Program-made: the position numbers and the translations under genes
Notes under the pieces: model-generated
Told to the model about the DNA's origin: nothing
Database searches by the model: none
What the model saw: the letters and a program-made list of their open reading frames with translations, nothing else
Assembly: GCF_001690355.1 (NCBI RefSeq)
Contig: NZ_LZHG01000030.1
Span: 1 to 64,000 of the forward strand
Reading direction: 5' to 3'
Origin: Gilliamella sp. Choc4-2
Lineage (GTDB): Bacteria; Pseudomonadota; Gammaproteobacteria; Enterobacterales; Orbaceae
DNA: 64,000 bases
Shown here: positions 8,577 through 17,029 of the stretch, piece after piece
How the letters are laid out: each line of letters starts with the position of its first letter
How positions within the stretch are numbered: the first letter of the stretch is position 1

Positions 8577-9460
8577 AAGTAAATAGTGACTATTATCAAA
8601 TCATTACCGGTAAAATCACTGAGTTAGAAGTGATAGATACCGACTTATCGCACTTTGGCGGCGGCAGTTTTGCCAGTTTGCCACTACTTGGGCAACTGGC
8701 GCTTGGCAACACCACCGAAGCAGCCAGCCAAGTCGGCATGGCAAGCGGTCAACAAGAAGCCGCCGACTACCTTAACAGCGTACAATACTTTCGCTGTAAA
8801 CTGGGTGAATTCACGGTACACGGCATTTTTTGTCGGGCTTTTTTCCGCAATGGTGACAAGGTCGAAGTGGTAGTCGAACCACTCGACGATGGTAGCTACT
8901 ACGCCTATGCCTTACGCCGACCTATCGATCACCGCCTATGGTTATACCCTTGGGCTATGAAAGGAACTAAAGCCAGTAATAAAGAAGCGTTTAAAGATGC
9001 AAGTATTATTTCACTCAGTATATATCTATTAAGTATTAGTTGTATAACGATGTGTATTATTTTCTCAGATATAACAAATGGTAAAGAATTATTTTATTTT
9101 ATTATAGCGTGCATTGCTGCTTTTATCGTTGACGGATTAATTTTTTTAATTTTATTTTACTGTAATAAAGATATCCTTGGCGGAGGCTCCAAAGACGCTG
9201 ATAAAATATTTGCTACTTTAGGTTACCCCAAACCAAAAACGGTTAATATGGAACAAGAATATATGGAGATGTTTTTCAATAACAAATCCATGAACGAACC
9301 AGACTTTTATATCGATGTAAACACCGACGAATTTAAACGCAAAGATCCCCCTGGCGTCAAATGGGTTGCCTTCTACCGTGAAGCCCCACCCATTCCCGAT
9401 TACATTACCGTGATCCACACGGAAAAAACCAACAATAATAAAAATAAGCGGAAAAAATGA
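8573..9460 (+). CDS. Array copy 2: candidate immunity protein, long-loop core
   Basis: This 295-residue paralogue of copy 1 overlaps it by ATGA, which suggests translational coupling. The ends are almost identical to the other copies, with small changes (GNTTEAA, NEPDFYID, and an added Asn-Lys in the lysine-rich tail). The core is of the 'long-loop' kind: a first helix around SIISLSIYLLSISCITMCII, a hydrophilic link FSDITNGKELFYF, and a second helix around IVDGLIFLILFYC. It shares this core class with copies 4 and 5. The protein would sit in the inner membrane. Immunity is inferred from position after the membrane effector. Confidence 0.72.
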   Translation: MKVNSDYYQIITGKITELEVIDTDLSHFGGGSFASLPLLGQLALGNTTEAASQVGMASGQQEAADYLNSVQYFRCKLGEFTVHGIFCRAFFRNGDKVEVVVEPLDDGSYYAYALRRPIDHRLWLYPWAMKGTKASNKEAFKDASIISLSIYLLSISCITMCIIFSDITNGKELFYFIIACIAAFIVDGLIFLILFYCNKDILGGGSKDADKIFATLGYPKPKTVNMEQEYMEMFFNNKSMNEPDFYIDVNTDEFKRKDPPGVKWVAFYREAPPIPDYITVIHTEKTNNNKNKRKK

Positions 9461-10317
9461 AAGTAAATAGTGACTATTATCAAATCATTACCGGTAAAAT
9501 CACTGAGTTAGAAGTGATAGATACTAACTTATCACACTTTGGCAACGGCAGTTTTGCCAGCTTGCCACTACTTGGGCAACTGGCGCTTGGCAACAGCGTC
9601 GAAGCAGCCAGCCAAGTCGGCATGGCAAGCGGTCAACAAGAAGCCGCCGACTACCTTAACAGCGTACAATACTTTCGCTGTAAACTGGGTGAATTCACGG
9701 TACACGGCATTTTTTGTCGGGCTTTTTTCCGCAATGGCGACAAGGTCGAAGTGGTAGTCGAACCACTGGAAGACGGTAGCTACTACGCCTATGCCCTTCG
9801 CCGACCTATCGATCACCGCCTATGGTTATACCCTTGGGCTATGAAAGGAACTAAAGCTAATAGTAAAGGTGCATTTAAATATACTGGTACTTTAATGGGT
9901 TCTATTTTTATTATTGGTATGATTATGATAGGAATATTATCGCATGATGATTTTATATTTTTTTGTCTCTCTTTTGTTGTATTTAGTATAGTTGATATTT
10001 TAATTTTCCTAGCTTTGTTCTGGTGTTATAAGAATATGCTTGGCGGAGGCTCCCAAGAAGCTGATAAAATATTTGCTACTTTAGGTTATCCCAAACCGAA
10101 AACGGTTAATATGGAACAAGAATTTATGGAGATGTTTTTCAATAACAAATCGATGAACGAGCCTAATTTTTATATCGATGTCACCACCGACGAATTTAAA
10201 CGCAAAGATCCCCCTGGCGTCAAATGGGTCGCCTTCTACCGTAAAGCCCCACCCATTCCCGATTACATTACCGTGATCCACACGGAAAAAACCAACAATA
10301 ATAAGCGGAAAAAATGA
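9457..10317 (+). CDS. Array copy 3: candidate immunity protein, short-loop core
   Basis: This 286-residue paralogue overlaps its neighbours by 4 nt on both sides. The core is of the 'short-loop' kind, with helices around TGTLMGSIFIIGMIMIGIL and IVDILIFLALFWCYKNM joined by SHDDFIFF, similar in layout to copy 1. It carries the most scattered changes in the conserved parts: TNLSHFGNGSF, GNSVEAA, EPLEDGSYY, SQEADK, EQEFMEMFF, VTTDEF and YRKAPP. This suggests it has escaped homogenisation longer than its neighbours. Function is inferred as for the other copies. Confidence 0.72.
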   Translation: MKVNSDYYQIITGKITELEVIDTNLSHFGNGSFASLPLLGQLALGNSVEAASQVGMASGQQEAADYLNSVQYFRCKLGEFTVHGIFCRAFFRNGDKVEVVVEPLEDGSYYAYALRRPIDHRLWLYPWAMKGTKANSKGAFKYTGTLMGSIFIIGMIMIGILSHDDFIFFCLSFVVFSIVDILIFLALFWCYKNMLGGGSQEADKIFATLGYPKPKTVNMEQEFMEMFFNNKSMNEPNFYIDVTTDEFKRKDPPGVKWVAFYRKAPPIPDYITVIHTEKTNNNKRKK

Positions 10318-11195
10318 AAGTAAATAGTGACTATTATCAAATCATTACCGGTAAAATCACTGAGTTAGAAGTGATAGATACCCACTTATCACTCTTTGGC
10401 GGCAACAGTTTTGCCAGTTTGCCACTACTTGGGCAACTGGCGCTTGGCAACAGCGCCGAAGCTGCTAGCCAAGTCGGCATGGCAAGCGGTCAACAAGAAG
10501 CCGCCGACTACCTTAACAGCGTGCAATACTTTCGCTGTAAACTGGGTGAATTCACCGTACACGGCATTTTTTGTCGGGCTTTTTTCCGCAATGGTGACAA
10601 GGTCGAAGTGGTGGTCGAACCACTCGACGATGGTAGCTACTACGCCTATGCCTTACGCCGACCCATCGATCACCGCCTATGGTTATATCCTTGGGCTATG
10701 AAAGGCTCTAAAGCAAGTAATAAATCTTCGCTTAAGTTCGCTGGCACTATTTCAGGAGGCATTTTTATTGCAACAATTATATGTATAGCAATATCTATCA
10801 ATTGCGCAACAATAAAAAGTGGTAGGGAATTACTTTATTTTCTTATAGGATGCATTGGCGCTTTTATATTTGATGGATTAATTTTTTTAATTTTATTTTA
10901 TAGTGATAAAGCTATGCTTGGCGGAGGCTCCAAAGATGCCGATAAAATATTTGCTACTTTAGGTTACCCCAAACCAAAAACGGTTAATATGGAACAAGAA
11001 TATATGGAGATGTTTTTCAACAACAAATCCATGAACGAACCTAATTTTTATATCGACGTGAACACCGACGAATTTAAACGCAAAGATCCCCCTGGCGTCA
11101 AATGGGTCGCCTTCTACCGCGAAGCCCCACCCATTCCCGATTACATTACCGTGATCCACACGGAAAAAACCAATAATAATAAACGGAAAAAATGA
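10314..11195 (+). CDS. Array copy 4: candidate immunity protein, long-loop core
   Basis: This 293-residue paralogue has 4-nt overlaps with both neighbours. The start of the conserved part differs locally (THLSLFGGNSF). The core is long-loop: a first helix around GTISGGIFIATIICIAISI, a link NCATIKSGRELLYF, and a second helix around IFDGLIFLILFYSDKAM. After the core it rejoins the invariant KDADKIFATLGYPKPKT sequence. A lysine-rich end (NNNKRKK) probably faces the cytoplasm. It is placed with copies 2 and 5 by core type. Confidence 0.72.
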   Translation: MKVNSDYYQIITGKITELEVIDTHLSLFGGNSFASLPLLGQLALGNSAEAASQVGMASGQQEAADYLNSVQYFRCKLGEFTVHGIFCRAFFRNGDKVEVVVEPLDDGSYYAYALRRPIDHRLWLYPWAMKGSKASNKSSLKFAGTISGGIFIATIICIAISINCATIKSGRELLYFLIGCIGAFIFDGLIFLILFYSDKAMLGGGSKDADKIFATLGYPKPKTVNMEQEYMEMFFNNKSMNEPNFYIDVNTDEFKRKDPPGVKWVAFYREAPPIPDYITVIHTEKTNNNKRKK

Positions 11196-12079
11196 AAGTA
11201 AATAGTGACTATTATCAAATCATTACCGGTAAAATCACTGAGTTAGAAGTGATAGATACTAACTTATCACACTTTAGCAACGGCAGTTTTGCCAGTTTGC
11301 CACTACTTGGGCAACTGGCGCTTGGCAACAGCGCCGAAGCCGCCAGCCAAGTTGGCATGGCAAGCGGTCAACAAGAAGCCGCCGACTACCTTAACAGCGT
11401 GCAATACTTTCGCTGTAAACTGGGTGAATTCACCGTACACGGCATTTTTTGCCGGGCTTTTTTCCGCAATGGTGACAAGGTCGAAGTGGTAGTCGAACCA
11501 CTCGACGATGGTAGCTACTACGCCTATGCCCTTCGCCGCCCCATCGATCACCGCCTATGGTTATACCCTTGGGCTATGAAAGGAACCAAAGCAAGTAATA
11601 AAGAATCACTTAAGTTTGCTGGTTCTATTTCACTTGGTATATATATCTTAAGTATTAGTTTCGCAGCAATATGTATTAGCTTCGCAAATATAACAAATGG
11701 TAAAGAATTATTTTATTTTATTATAACGTGCATTGGCGCTTTTATCGTTGATGGATTAATTTTTTTAATTTTATTTTATAGTTATCAAGGTATGCTTGGC
11801 AGTGGCTCCAAAGACGCCGATAAAATATTTGCTACTTTAGGTTATCCCAAACCGAAAACGGTTAATATGGAAGAGGAATATATGGAGATGTTTTTCAACA
11901 ATAAATCCATGAACGAACCTAATTTTTATATCGATGTGAACACCGATGAATTTAAACGCAAAGATCCCTCTGGCGTCAAATGGGTCGCCTTCTACCGTGA
12001 AGCCCCACCCATTCCCGATTACATTACCGTGATCCACACGGAAAAAACCAACAATAATAAAAATAAGCGGAAAAAATGA
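11192..12079 (+). CDS. Array copy 5: candidate immunity protein, long-loop core
   Basis: This 295-residue paralogue has 4-nt overlaps on both sides. Local changes are TNLSHFSNGSF and KDPSGVKW (Ser for the otherwise invariant Pro). The core is close to copy 2: a first helix around GSISLGIYILSISFAAICI, a link SFANITNGKELFYF, and a second helix around IVDGLIFLILFYSYQGM. The nearly shared second half with copy 2 suggests duplication of the unit or gene conversion reaching into the core. Confidence 0.72.
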   Translation: MKVNSDYYQIITGKITELEVIDTNLSHFSNGSFASLPLLGQLALGNSAEAASQVGMASGQQEAADYLNSVQYFRCKLGEFTVHGIFCRAFFRNGDKVEVVVEPLDDGSYYAYALRRPIDHRLWLYPWAMKGTKASNKESLKFAGSISLGIYILSISFAAICISFANITNGKELFYFIITCIGAFIVDGLIFLILFYSYQGMLGSGSKDADKIFATLGYPKPKTVNMEEEYMEMFFNNKSMNEPNFYIDVNTDEFKRKDPSGVKWVAFYREAPPIPDYITVIHTEKTNNNKNKRKK

Positions 12080-12960
12080 AAGTAAATAGTGACTATTATC
12101 AAATCATTACCGGTAAAATCACTGAGCTAGAAGTGATAGATACCGACTTATCACACTTTGGCGGCGGCAGTTTTGCCAGTTTGCCACTACTTGGGCAACT
12201 GGCGCTTGGCAACAGCGCCGAAGCTGCTAGCCAAGTTGGCATGGCAAGCGGTCAACAAGAAGCCGCCGACTACCTTAACAGCGTGCAATACTTTCGCTGT
12301 AAACTGGGTGAATTCACCGTACACGGCATTTTTTGTCGGGCTTTTTTCCGCAATGGCGACAAGGTCGAAGTGGTGGTCGAACCGCTCGACGATGGCAGCT
12401 ACTACGCCTATGCCCTTCGCCGCCCCATCGATCACCGCCTATGGTTATACCCTTGGGCTATGAAAGGAACCAAAGCCAGTAATAAAGAATCTTTTAAATT
12501 TGCTGGGAAAATTACATTTCCTTGTTTTATCCTAAGTATGGTTATTTTCACAATAGCTTCTGGTGATGATTTAGTTTTTTTAACCTTAATGTTTGCGCTT
12601 GATATTTTAGTTGGAGGATCAATTTTTTTAATCTTATTTTATTGTGATCAAGGTATGCTTGGCGGAGGCTCCAAAGACGCCGATAAAATATTTGCTACTT
12701 TAGGTTACCCCAAACCAAAAACGGTTAATATGGAACAAGAATATATGGAGATGTTTTTCAATAACAAATCCATGAACGAACCTAATTTTTATATCGACGT
12801 GAACACCGATGAATTTAAACGCAAAGATCCCCCTGGCGTCAAATGGGTCGCCTTCTACCGCAAAGCCCCACCCATTCCCGATTACATTACCGTGATCCAC
12901 ACGGGAAAGGATGAAGATAAGCGAAAGTATGGAAAAAATAACGCCACAATCAAAAGCTGA
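12076..12960 (+). CDS. Array copy 6: candidate immunity protein, short-loop core, distinct tail
   Basis: This 294-residue last paralogue overlaps copy 5 by 4 nt. The core is short-loop and the most divergent, with helices around KITFPCFILSMVIFTIA and ILVGGSIFLILFYCDQGM joined by SGDDLVFLTL. It matches the others up to VIHTGK, then ends in a unique polar tail (DEDKRKYGKNNATIKS) instead of NNNKRKK. This marks the distal boundary of the array. A 20-codon frame (12929-12991, MEKITPQSKA...) overlaps its end and may be a relic of a lost downstream gene. Confidence 0.72.
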   Translation: MKVNSDYYQIITGKITELEVIDTDLSHFGGGSFASLPLLGQLALGNSAEAASQVGMASGQQEAADYLNSVQYFRCKLGEFTVHGIFCRAFFRNGDKVEVVVEPLDDGSYYAYALRRPIDHRLWLYPWAMKGTKASNKESFKFAGKITFPCFILSMVIFTIASGDDLVFLTLMFALDILVGGSIFLILFYCDQGMLGGGSKDADKIFATLGYPKPKTVNMEQEYMEMFFNNKSMNEPNFYIDVNTDEFKRKDPPGVKWVAFYRKAPPIPDYITVIHTGKDEDKRKYGKNNATIKS

Positions 12961-13320
12961 ACAAATAAGGCTTTATTTTCGGATGTTTTAACCGTTTGTG
13001 AAACAAAAATAAAATCAGCGTTCACGTCCGAGCAAAAGGAATTGCCAATCCCCCTTTATAATCCCCACGCTGATGCCTAAAACAAAGTGATCGCTTTGCA
13101 ATTGTCTTCTTCCTTTGTCAGGTTTTAACGCCCGTTGGTGATTTGTTCCAAACAAAACACGAACTTGCCAAACCGCCTTGTTTGACTTGCTAACCAGCCT
13201 TAGTTGTCAGCACTTTGTATGGCACGGAATTAGCACAAACAATTATTAAGTGGATAGACAATAAATTTTTATTAATGATGTTAAAAATCTAATTAAATCA
13301 TTGAATTTGTATTTCCGCTT

Positions 13321-13461
13321 AAGTACTGCCGAGTGAGTTAATTAGCATAGAACATTGGGCAGGATGCCAAATGAGATGAGGGCGCACAAGGAAGTGCAAT
13401 ACTCATCGGTTCGTTTAATGCTAATTAACAAAGCGAGGGCAGTCACGCAGTGACCAGTACT
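13321..13461. ncRNA. Candidate structured RNA or DNA fold with nested stems
   Basis: The outer stem is AAGTACTG 13321-13328 with CAGTACTT 13454-13461. Inside it, GTTAATTAGCAT 13337-13348 pairs perfectly with ATGCTAATTAAC 13418-13429. Inside that, GATGAG pairs with CTCATC around a GCAC/GTGC hairpin (about 13375-13406). A small GTCA/TGAC hairpin fills 13442-13454. Three nested perfect stems in 141 bp are unlikely by chance in AT-rich DNA. No known RNA family is recognised and transcription is not shown; either strand could be the functional one. Confidence 0.35.
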
Positions 13462-13482
13462 TCTGGCGGCGAGCTTAGGATT

Positions 13483-13514
13483 GTAAAGGAAATTTCACGC
13501 TAAATTTCCTTTAC
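13483..13514. other. Strong 13-bp hairpin at the edge of the inverted-repeat block
   Basis: GTAAAGGAAATTT (13483-13495) pairs perfectly with AAATTTCCTTTAC (13502-13514) around a 6-nt loop. It abuts the right-hand 13-bp inverted repeat. No T-run follows on either strand, so it is not a standard terminator; it may belong to the suspected mobile element. Confidence 0.5.
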
Positions 13515-13645
13515 TCGGACGTGAACACTACATTCATTTTAGTGTCACTAAAGACTAAACGTCCGAAACCTAACCACAAAAGAATTTAAAGCTTGCTGCA
13601 TCCAATCATGACTATTTTAAAACAACGCTAACTAATGCTGTTTAG

Positions 13646-13856
13646 AATTTATCCCTGTGTATACAGGGAACGCAGTTAATGAATAAGAATTAAATCTTAT
13701 CACCTCGGTTTATCCCTGTGTATACAGGGAACACGTACAGGGTTACCATGTTGTAGCTCTGACTGCAGGTTTATCCCTGTGTATACAGGGAACACTTAAC
13801 ACCAGTTGAATGCGAGCGATTGCAGGGCGGTTTATCCCTGTGTATACAGGGAACAC
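13646..13856 (-). CRISPR. Mini CRISPR array, type I-E-like repeats, 4 repeats and 3 spacers
   Basis: The 28-nt repeats lie at 13646-13673, 13707-13734, 13768-13795 and 13829-13856, with spacers of exactly 33 nt (61-nt period). The last three repeats are identical; the one at 13646 differs at three positions (AA for GG at its start, G for A near its end). Each repeat holds a CCCTGT/ACAGGG stem with a 4-nt loop. Read on the minus strand they start GTGTTCCC and end GGGATAAACC, matching the I-E processing layout with its ATAAACC handle. Transcription should thus run leftward, with the degenerate repeat at the trailer end. The AT-rich sequence to the right fits a leader. No cas gene is in the window. 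Confidence 0.92.
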
Positions 13857-14284
13857 TCTAATTGTAGCTATCTGTTTTATTTACAGTTATAGCGACCGAT
13901 AAATTCTACCAGATTTTTTAAATTTTTAAAGATTTTTAACTTATTGATTTTTAATATACTATAAGTAAGATTACTTTAATTTATGTCGTTTTACCAAAAT
14001 GTACCAATTTTTAATGTAAATTCATCATGATACGTAAATTAAACAATAGTTAGATAAAAAAATATTAATTCTTACCGATTTTTTTATGGTTATAGTTTCC
14101 GACCTTTTAATAAGGAATCGGTTTTACTTTCGTAAGGGTTAATCTTTAGACTAACAATAATTTTTATGCTCAAAACGTAATACGCATAAAATCAAAATCA
14201 CACCAAAATTGTAGAAACTTTAACCTAGTATCCTTTTCTATTATCCTTTAAAATAAACTTACCAAAACTGATGAGATAATTACT
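13857..14284. other. AT-rich gap: presumed CRISPR leader and ypfJ upstream region
   Basis: No genes are seen. The first 100 bp or so beside the last repeat is very AT-rich with T-runs, as a type I-E leader would be on the minus strand. The right part should hold the ypfJ promoter, but I cannot single out convincing -35/-10 boxes. Confidence 0.4.
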
Positions 14285-15142
14285 ATGCGTTGGAGAGACC
14301 AAAGAGAGAGTGATAATATTGAAGATCGCCGTTCGCAATCAACAGGTGATTTGGGAACAAAAATTCCAATTAGTGGTAAAGGTAAAGTTGTTTTATTTTT
14401 TGTTGTATTAATTGCTGGGTATTATGGCGTTGACTTAACCGGTTTGCTTAACTCTGATCTTATTGATCTTAATAATCCACAACAATCCACTACTGAATAT
14501 GCTATTGATGATCCTGATGCTGCTAAATTTACATCAGTCATTTTAGCTAGTACTGAAGATTATTGGAGCAAAGAATTTAATCGGTTAGGTAAAACTTATA
14601 TTCCGCCTAAATTAGTGCTTTATACCGGTTTAACTCAGACTTCTTGCGGTACAGGTCAATCCTTTATGGGACCATTTTATTGCAGTACAGATAAAACCGT
14701 TTATTTAGATGTGTCATTTTATCAAGAGATGAAACAACGTTTAGGTGGTGGTGGTGATTTTGCCCAAGGATATGTGATCGCCCATGAAATTGGTCATCAT
14801 GTACAAAATTTGTTGGGCACTTTCAATAAAATAGAGCAGTTAAAGCAAAACCAATCTGAGTTAAATAATAATCAGTTGTCGGTTAAATTAGAACTTCAAG
14901 CAGATTGTTATGCCGGTTTATGGGGCAATGCTATGCAAAAACAAAATCTGCTTGATGTTGGTGATATTGAGCAAGCATTAAATACAGCACAAGCTATTGG
15001 TGATGATCGTTTGCAACGCCAAAGTGCGGGATATGTTGTTCCTGATAGCTTTACCCATGGCTCATCTAAACAACGTTATACTTGGTTTAAAAAAGGATTT
15101 GATAGTGGTTCTATTGAGCAATGTAATACTTTTACTGAATAA
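14285..15142 (+). CDS. ypfJ: YpfJ-type neutral zinc metallopeptidase
   Basis: This 285-residue protein belongs to the Zn_peptidase (PF04228) family. It opens with the family's [16 protein letters not shown], followed by one membrane helix at about 34-52 ([17 protein letters not shown]), so the catalytic domain should face the periplasm. The zinc motif is HEIGHH, with H167, E168 and H171 visible, followed by [15 protein letters not shown], which supplies the further ligand and family signature. Its length equals that of the enterobacterial homologues. The substrate is not known in the family. It stands alone between the CRISPR array and a convergent transporter gene. Confidence 0.93.
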   Translation: MRWRDQRESDNIEDRRSQSTGDLGTKIPISGKGKVVLFFVVLIAGYYGVDLTGLLNSDLIDLNNPQQSTTEYAIDDPDAAKFTSVILASTEDYWSKEFNRLGKTYIPPKLVLYTGLTQTSCGTGQSFMGPFYCSTDKTVYLDVSFYQEMKQRLGGGGDFAQGYVIAHEIGHHVQNLLGTFNKIEQLKQNQSELNNNQLSVKLELQADCYAGLWGNAMQKQNLLDVGDIEQALNTAQAIGDDRLQRQSAGYVVPDSFTHGSSKQRYTWFKKGFDSGSIEQCNTFTE

Positions 15143-15463
15143 AAAATAAAGTAGGCAGTATATCTCAAAAATTAGTCAATCTCGTTTTATCAGTCAATAA
15201 TGCTGGCGTTAAGATGATAGACATTGGAATATTTAAAAATATTACACAAAGTTTTAGTGTGATTCGAGTTGTTGATTAATGTGATGCATCTTGTTCGGTG
15301 TGCTTAAAAGCATTTTTTTCGCTTAAGGCTTTAAAACAAGTTATGGCGTTTATAGTTAGCTCTGCCGATTTTTCGTTATTTGTTATTAAATTTTTAATGG
15401 CAGGTAATAAATTAATGGCGTTTTATATATTATTTGTAAAACGTCATTTATCCAGTATTTTAT
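15143..15463. other. Gap between ypfJ and setB-like gene
   Basis: The two flanking genes converge here. A 62-codon frame at 15298-15486 looks like chance and overlaps the transporter end. A short TGCT/AGCA hairpin followed by T7 (15301-15319) could be a weak terminator for ypfJ. Nothing else is recognised. Confidence 0.35.
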
Positions 15464-16666
15464 TTATTTTTCTTTTACATCTTTAACCAGTAAACAAAAT
15501 AGTAATGAAATCACTATCATGCTTAAGGCAATTTTATAAATCACTTCATGCCCATATTCTTCAGAAACAAAACCTTGAATCATGCCAGCCAAAATAACAC
15601 TACAGGTCATACCATTATTAAATAAGGTGGATGCAACCCCCATTCTGGTTGGTAGTAAGTCTTGAAAATAGATAATACCAATGTTTGCAACTATTCCAAT
15701 AAATAGTGCATTAAATAATTGCAAAACAAATAATGCAAGTTCTGATGAGAATAAAATAATCCCAACGTAAAATAAGGCACCGCAAATTATTGCAATGATA
15801 AATAAGTTTCGTTTACCTAAATAGGGTACTAAAAAACCAGCAATTAGCATGATAGGAATTTCAATCCCTGCGGCTAACCCCATTAATTGACCAGGTAATG
15901 CATCTGATAAGTGTAATACAGAATCGACATACAACGGCATATCAATGATGTACATCATGTTTGCTGTCCACATAAATACGGTGGAAAGAAATAAGAAAAC
16001 CACGTTTTTATTTTTTAAAAGGGGCTGGTTGGCTGCGTATAACTCGTTAGGGTTATCAAATTTTGTTATGGGATTTTTTTCAACAGAGGGCAAGAAAATA
16101 GCAATAAAAACTATAGCGATAATAAACATCGTCATAGCACTGAGGTACATGGTGGTAAAACCATAGTTAATAGCTAATAAAAAAGATAATGGTGGACCAA
16201 TTACCCAAGCAAGAGATAGCTGAGCACGAATTAAGGAATTAAATGCAACGACATTTCGCCCTGTTTTAACTGCGTATTCACGCGCTAATGCAAAAATTTG
16301 TGGCATGGCAGCAGAGGTTAGTGCTGAAAATAATACCCCTAATGTGATTAAAATAGAGTAATGACGAACAAAAGCGAAAATAATACTGTTAGTAATCCCC
16401 ATTAGACAGCAAAAAATAACTATGTTGCGTCTATCACCTTTATTATCAGAATATTTAGCTAAGAAGAAACTACCTATAATACTTGCGATAGCATTAACAG
16501 AATAAAAAGCACCAACCAAAATTTCATTAACATTAACTTCATAAGATAAAAAACGACTTAGCGTCGGTGATTGTAAGGCGCCTGCGATACCAATAATAAA
16601 CGTGGAAAAAAGAAAGGCTATAAAAATGGTACTTTGCCGTTGGCGAAAAGATGAAATTGTAGACAT
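15464..16666 (-). CDS. setB: SetA/SetB-family sugar efflux transporter (MFS)
   Basis: This 400-residue protein has twelve hydrophobic segments. The family signature is clear: RAQLSLAWVIGPPLSFLLA in the middle, with FLAKYSDNKGDRR as the loop between helices 2 and 3. SetA/SetB proteins export glucosides, lactose and related sugars and may relieve sugar-phosphate stress; the exact substrate cannot be read from sequence. It is a single gene convergent with ypfJ and divergent from zntA. The symbol is given by family resemblance; setA or setC is equally possible. Confidence 0.8.
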   Translation of the reverse strand: MSTISSFRQRQSTIFIAFLFSTFIIGIAGALQSPTLSRFLSYEVNVNEILVGAFYSVNAIASIIGSFFLAKYSDNKGDRRNIVIFCCLMGITNSIIFAFVRHYSILITLGVLFSALTSAAMPQIFALAREYAVKTGRNVVAFNSLIRAQLSLAWVIGPPLSFLLAINYGFTTMYLSAMTMFIIAIVFIAIFLPSVEKNPITKFDNPNELYAANQPLLKNKNVVFLFLSTVFMWTANMMYIIDMPLYVDSVLHLSDALPGQLMGLAAGIEIPIMLIAGFLVPYLGKRNLFIIAIICGALFYVGIILFSSELALFVLQLFNALFIGIVANIGIIYFQDLLPTRMGVASTLFNNGMTCSVILAGMIQGFVSEEYGHEVIYKIALSMIVISLLFCLLVKDVKEK

Positions 16667-17029
16667 AGATTTTCCTAATCGTTTAAGTAGTCGTAATTAT
16701 ATACTTAAATTCCATGCTTATATAGAAATTTGGGGATACTAATTAGTAGTATGAAGACTGTTTGCCACAAATAGACACCAATCACCTTACGGTTATGTCA
16801 CTATAAAATTTTATCCATTCGGTTATTTTAGATCTTTTCAACCATTAAAATAGTTATAAGTTTTGTGTGTTTGATACTATTTAATTTAAATGTTCTACTG
16901 CCATATCAATAAATTCATTTTATCAGTGGATATAATAATTTAGCCGTGGTAGTAAATAAACTTAAAAAATGATTTATTTTTATCTGTTTTAGCGTACAAT
17001 CAAACTCATCAACAAATAGAGGTAACGTT
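16667..17029. other. Divergent promoter region of setB-like gene and zntA
   Basis: This AT-rich sequence lies between two divergent genes. A possible -10 (TACAAT, 16995-17000) and a strong ribosome site (AGAGGTAA just before 17030) serve zntA. I see no clear ZntR-type palindrome and no other element. Confidence 0.35.

Larger units (their letters stand above)
7728..12960 (+). repeat. Tandem array of six membrane-protein genes
   Basis: Six head-to-tail units of about 850-890 bp are each joined to the next by an ATGA overlap. In each, about 390 bp of 5' sequence and about 260 bp of 3' sequence are almost identical across copies, while about 180-200 bp in the middle differ. By hand count, 7861-7920 (conserved) has 33 G+C of 60 and 8161-8220 (core) has 13 of 60, so composition switches inside each gene. 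The pattern fits tandem duplication with homogenised flanks and diversified or exchanged cores. Confidence 0.93.
13020..13526. repeat. 507-bp block bounded by a perfect 13-bp inverted repeat
   Basis: GTTCACGTCCGAG at 13020-13032 is the exact reverse complement of CTCGGACGTGAAC at 13514-13526. The interior has no open reading frame and many nested stems. This layout is typical of a non-autonomous (MITE-like) element or a deleted insertion sequence. I see no clear target-site duplication and no transposase, so mobility is not shown. Confidence 0.5.
12961..13645. other. Gene-free, hairpin-rich stretch after the effector island
   Basis: No coding frame of note is present apart from a 20-codon relic at the start. 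The base composition is richer in G+C than the AT-rich stretch beyond the CRISPR array. Small stem-loops are frequent: ATCAGCGT 13014-13021 with ACGCTGAT 13067-13074; CAAAG 13083-13087 with CTTTG 13094-13098; CAAAC 13169-13173 with GTTTG 13180-13184. Larger ones are listed separately. Density of pairing suggests a structured RNA or the remains of a small mobile element. Confidence 0.5.

Noticed and set aside
8655-12463. Frames of 67-101 codons overlapping the 5' part of array copies in another frame on the same strand
   Set aside because: They follow from the GC-richer conserved coding sequence; their translations are low-complexity and vary in length with small changes in the real gene.
8340-12900. 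A 66-residue antisense frame that recurs in all six array copies (for example 8340-8540 and 9218-9418)
   Set aside because: It lies opposite the most conserved coding part of each copy, so its recurrence follows from the sense sequence. No ribosome site or separate conservation is seen.
13020-13526. Insertion sequence with transposase
   Set aside because: Terminal inverted repeats are present, but no transposase frame and no clear target duplication were seen, so only a MITE-like or RNA element is proposed.
15298-15486. 62-codon frame between ypfJ and the setB-like gene
   Set aside because: It overlaps the convergent transporter end, lacks a ribosome site, and its hydrophobic translation is typical of AT-rich chance frames.
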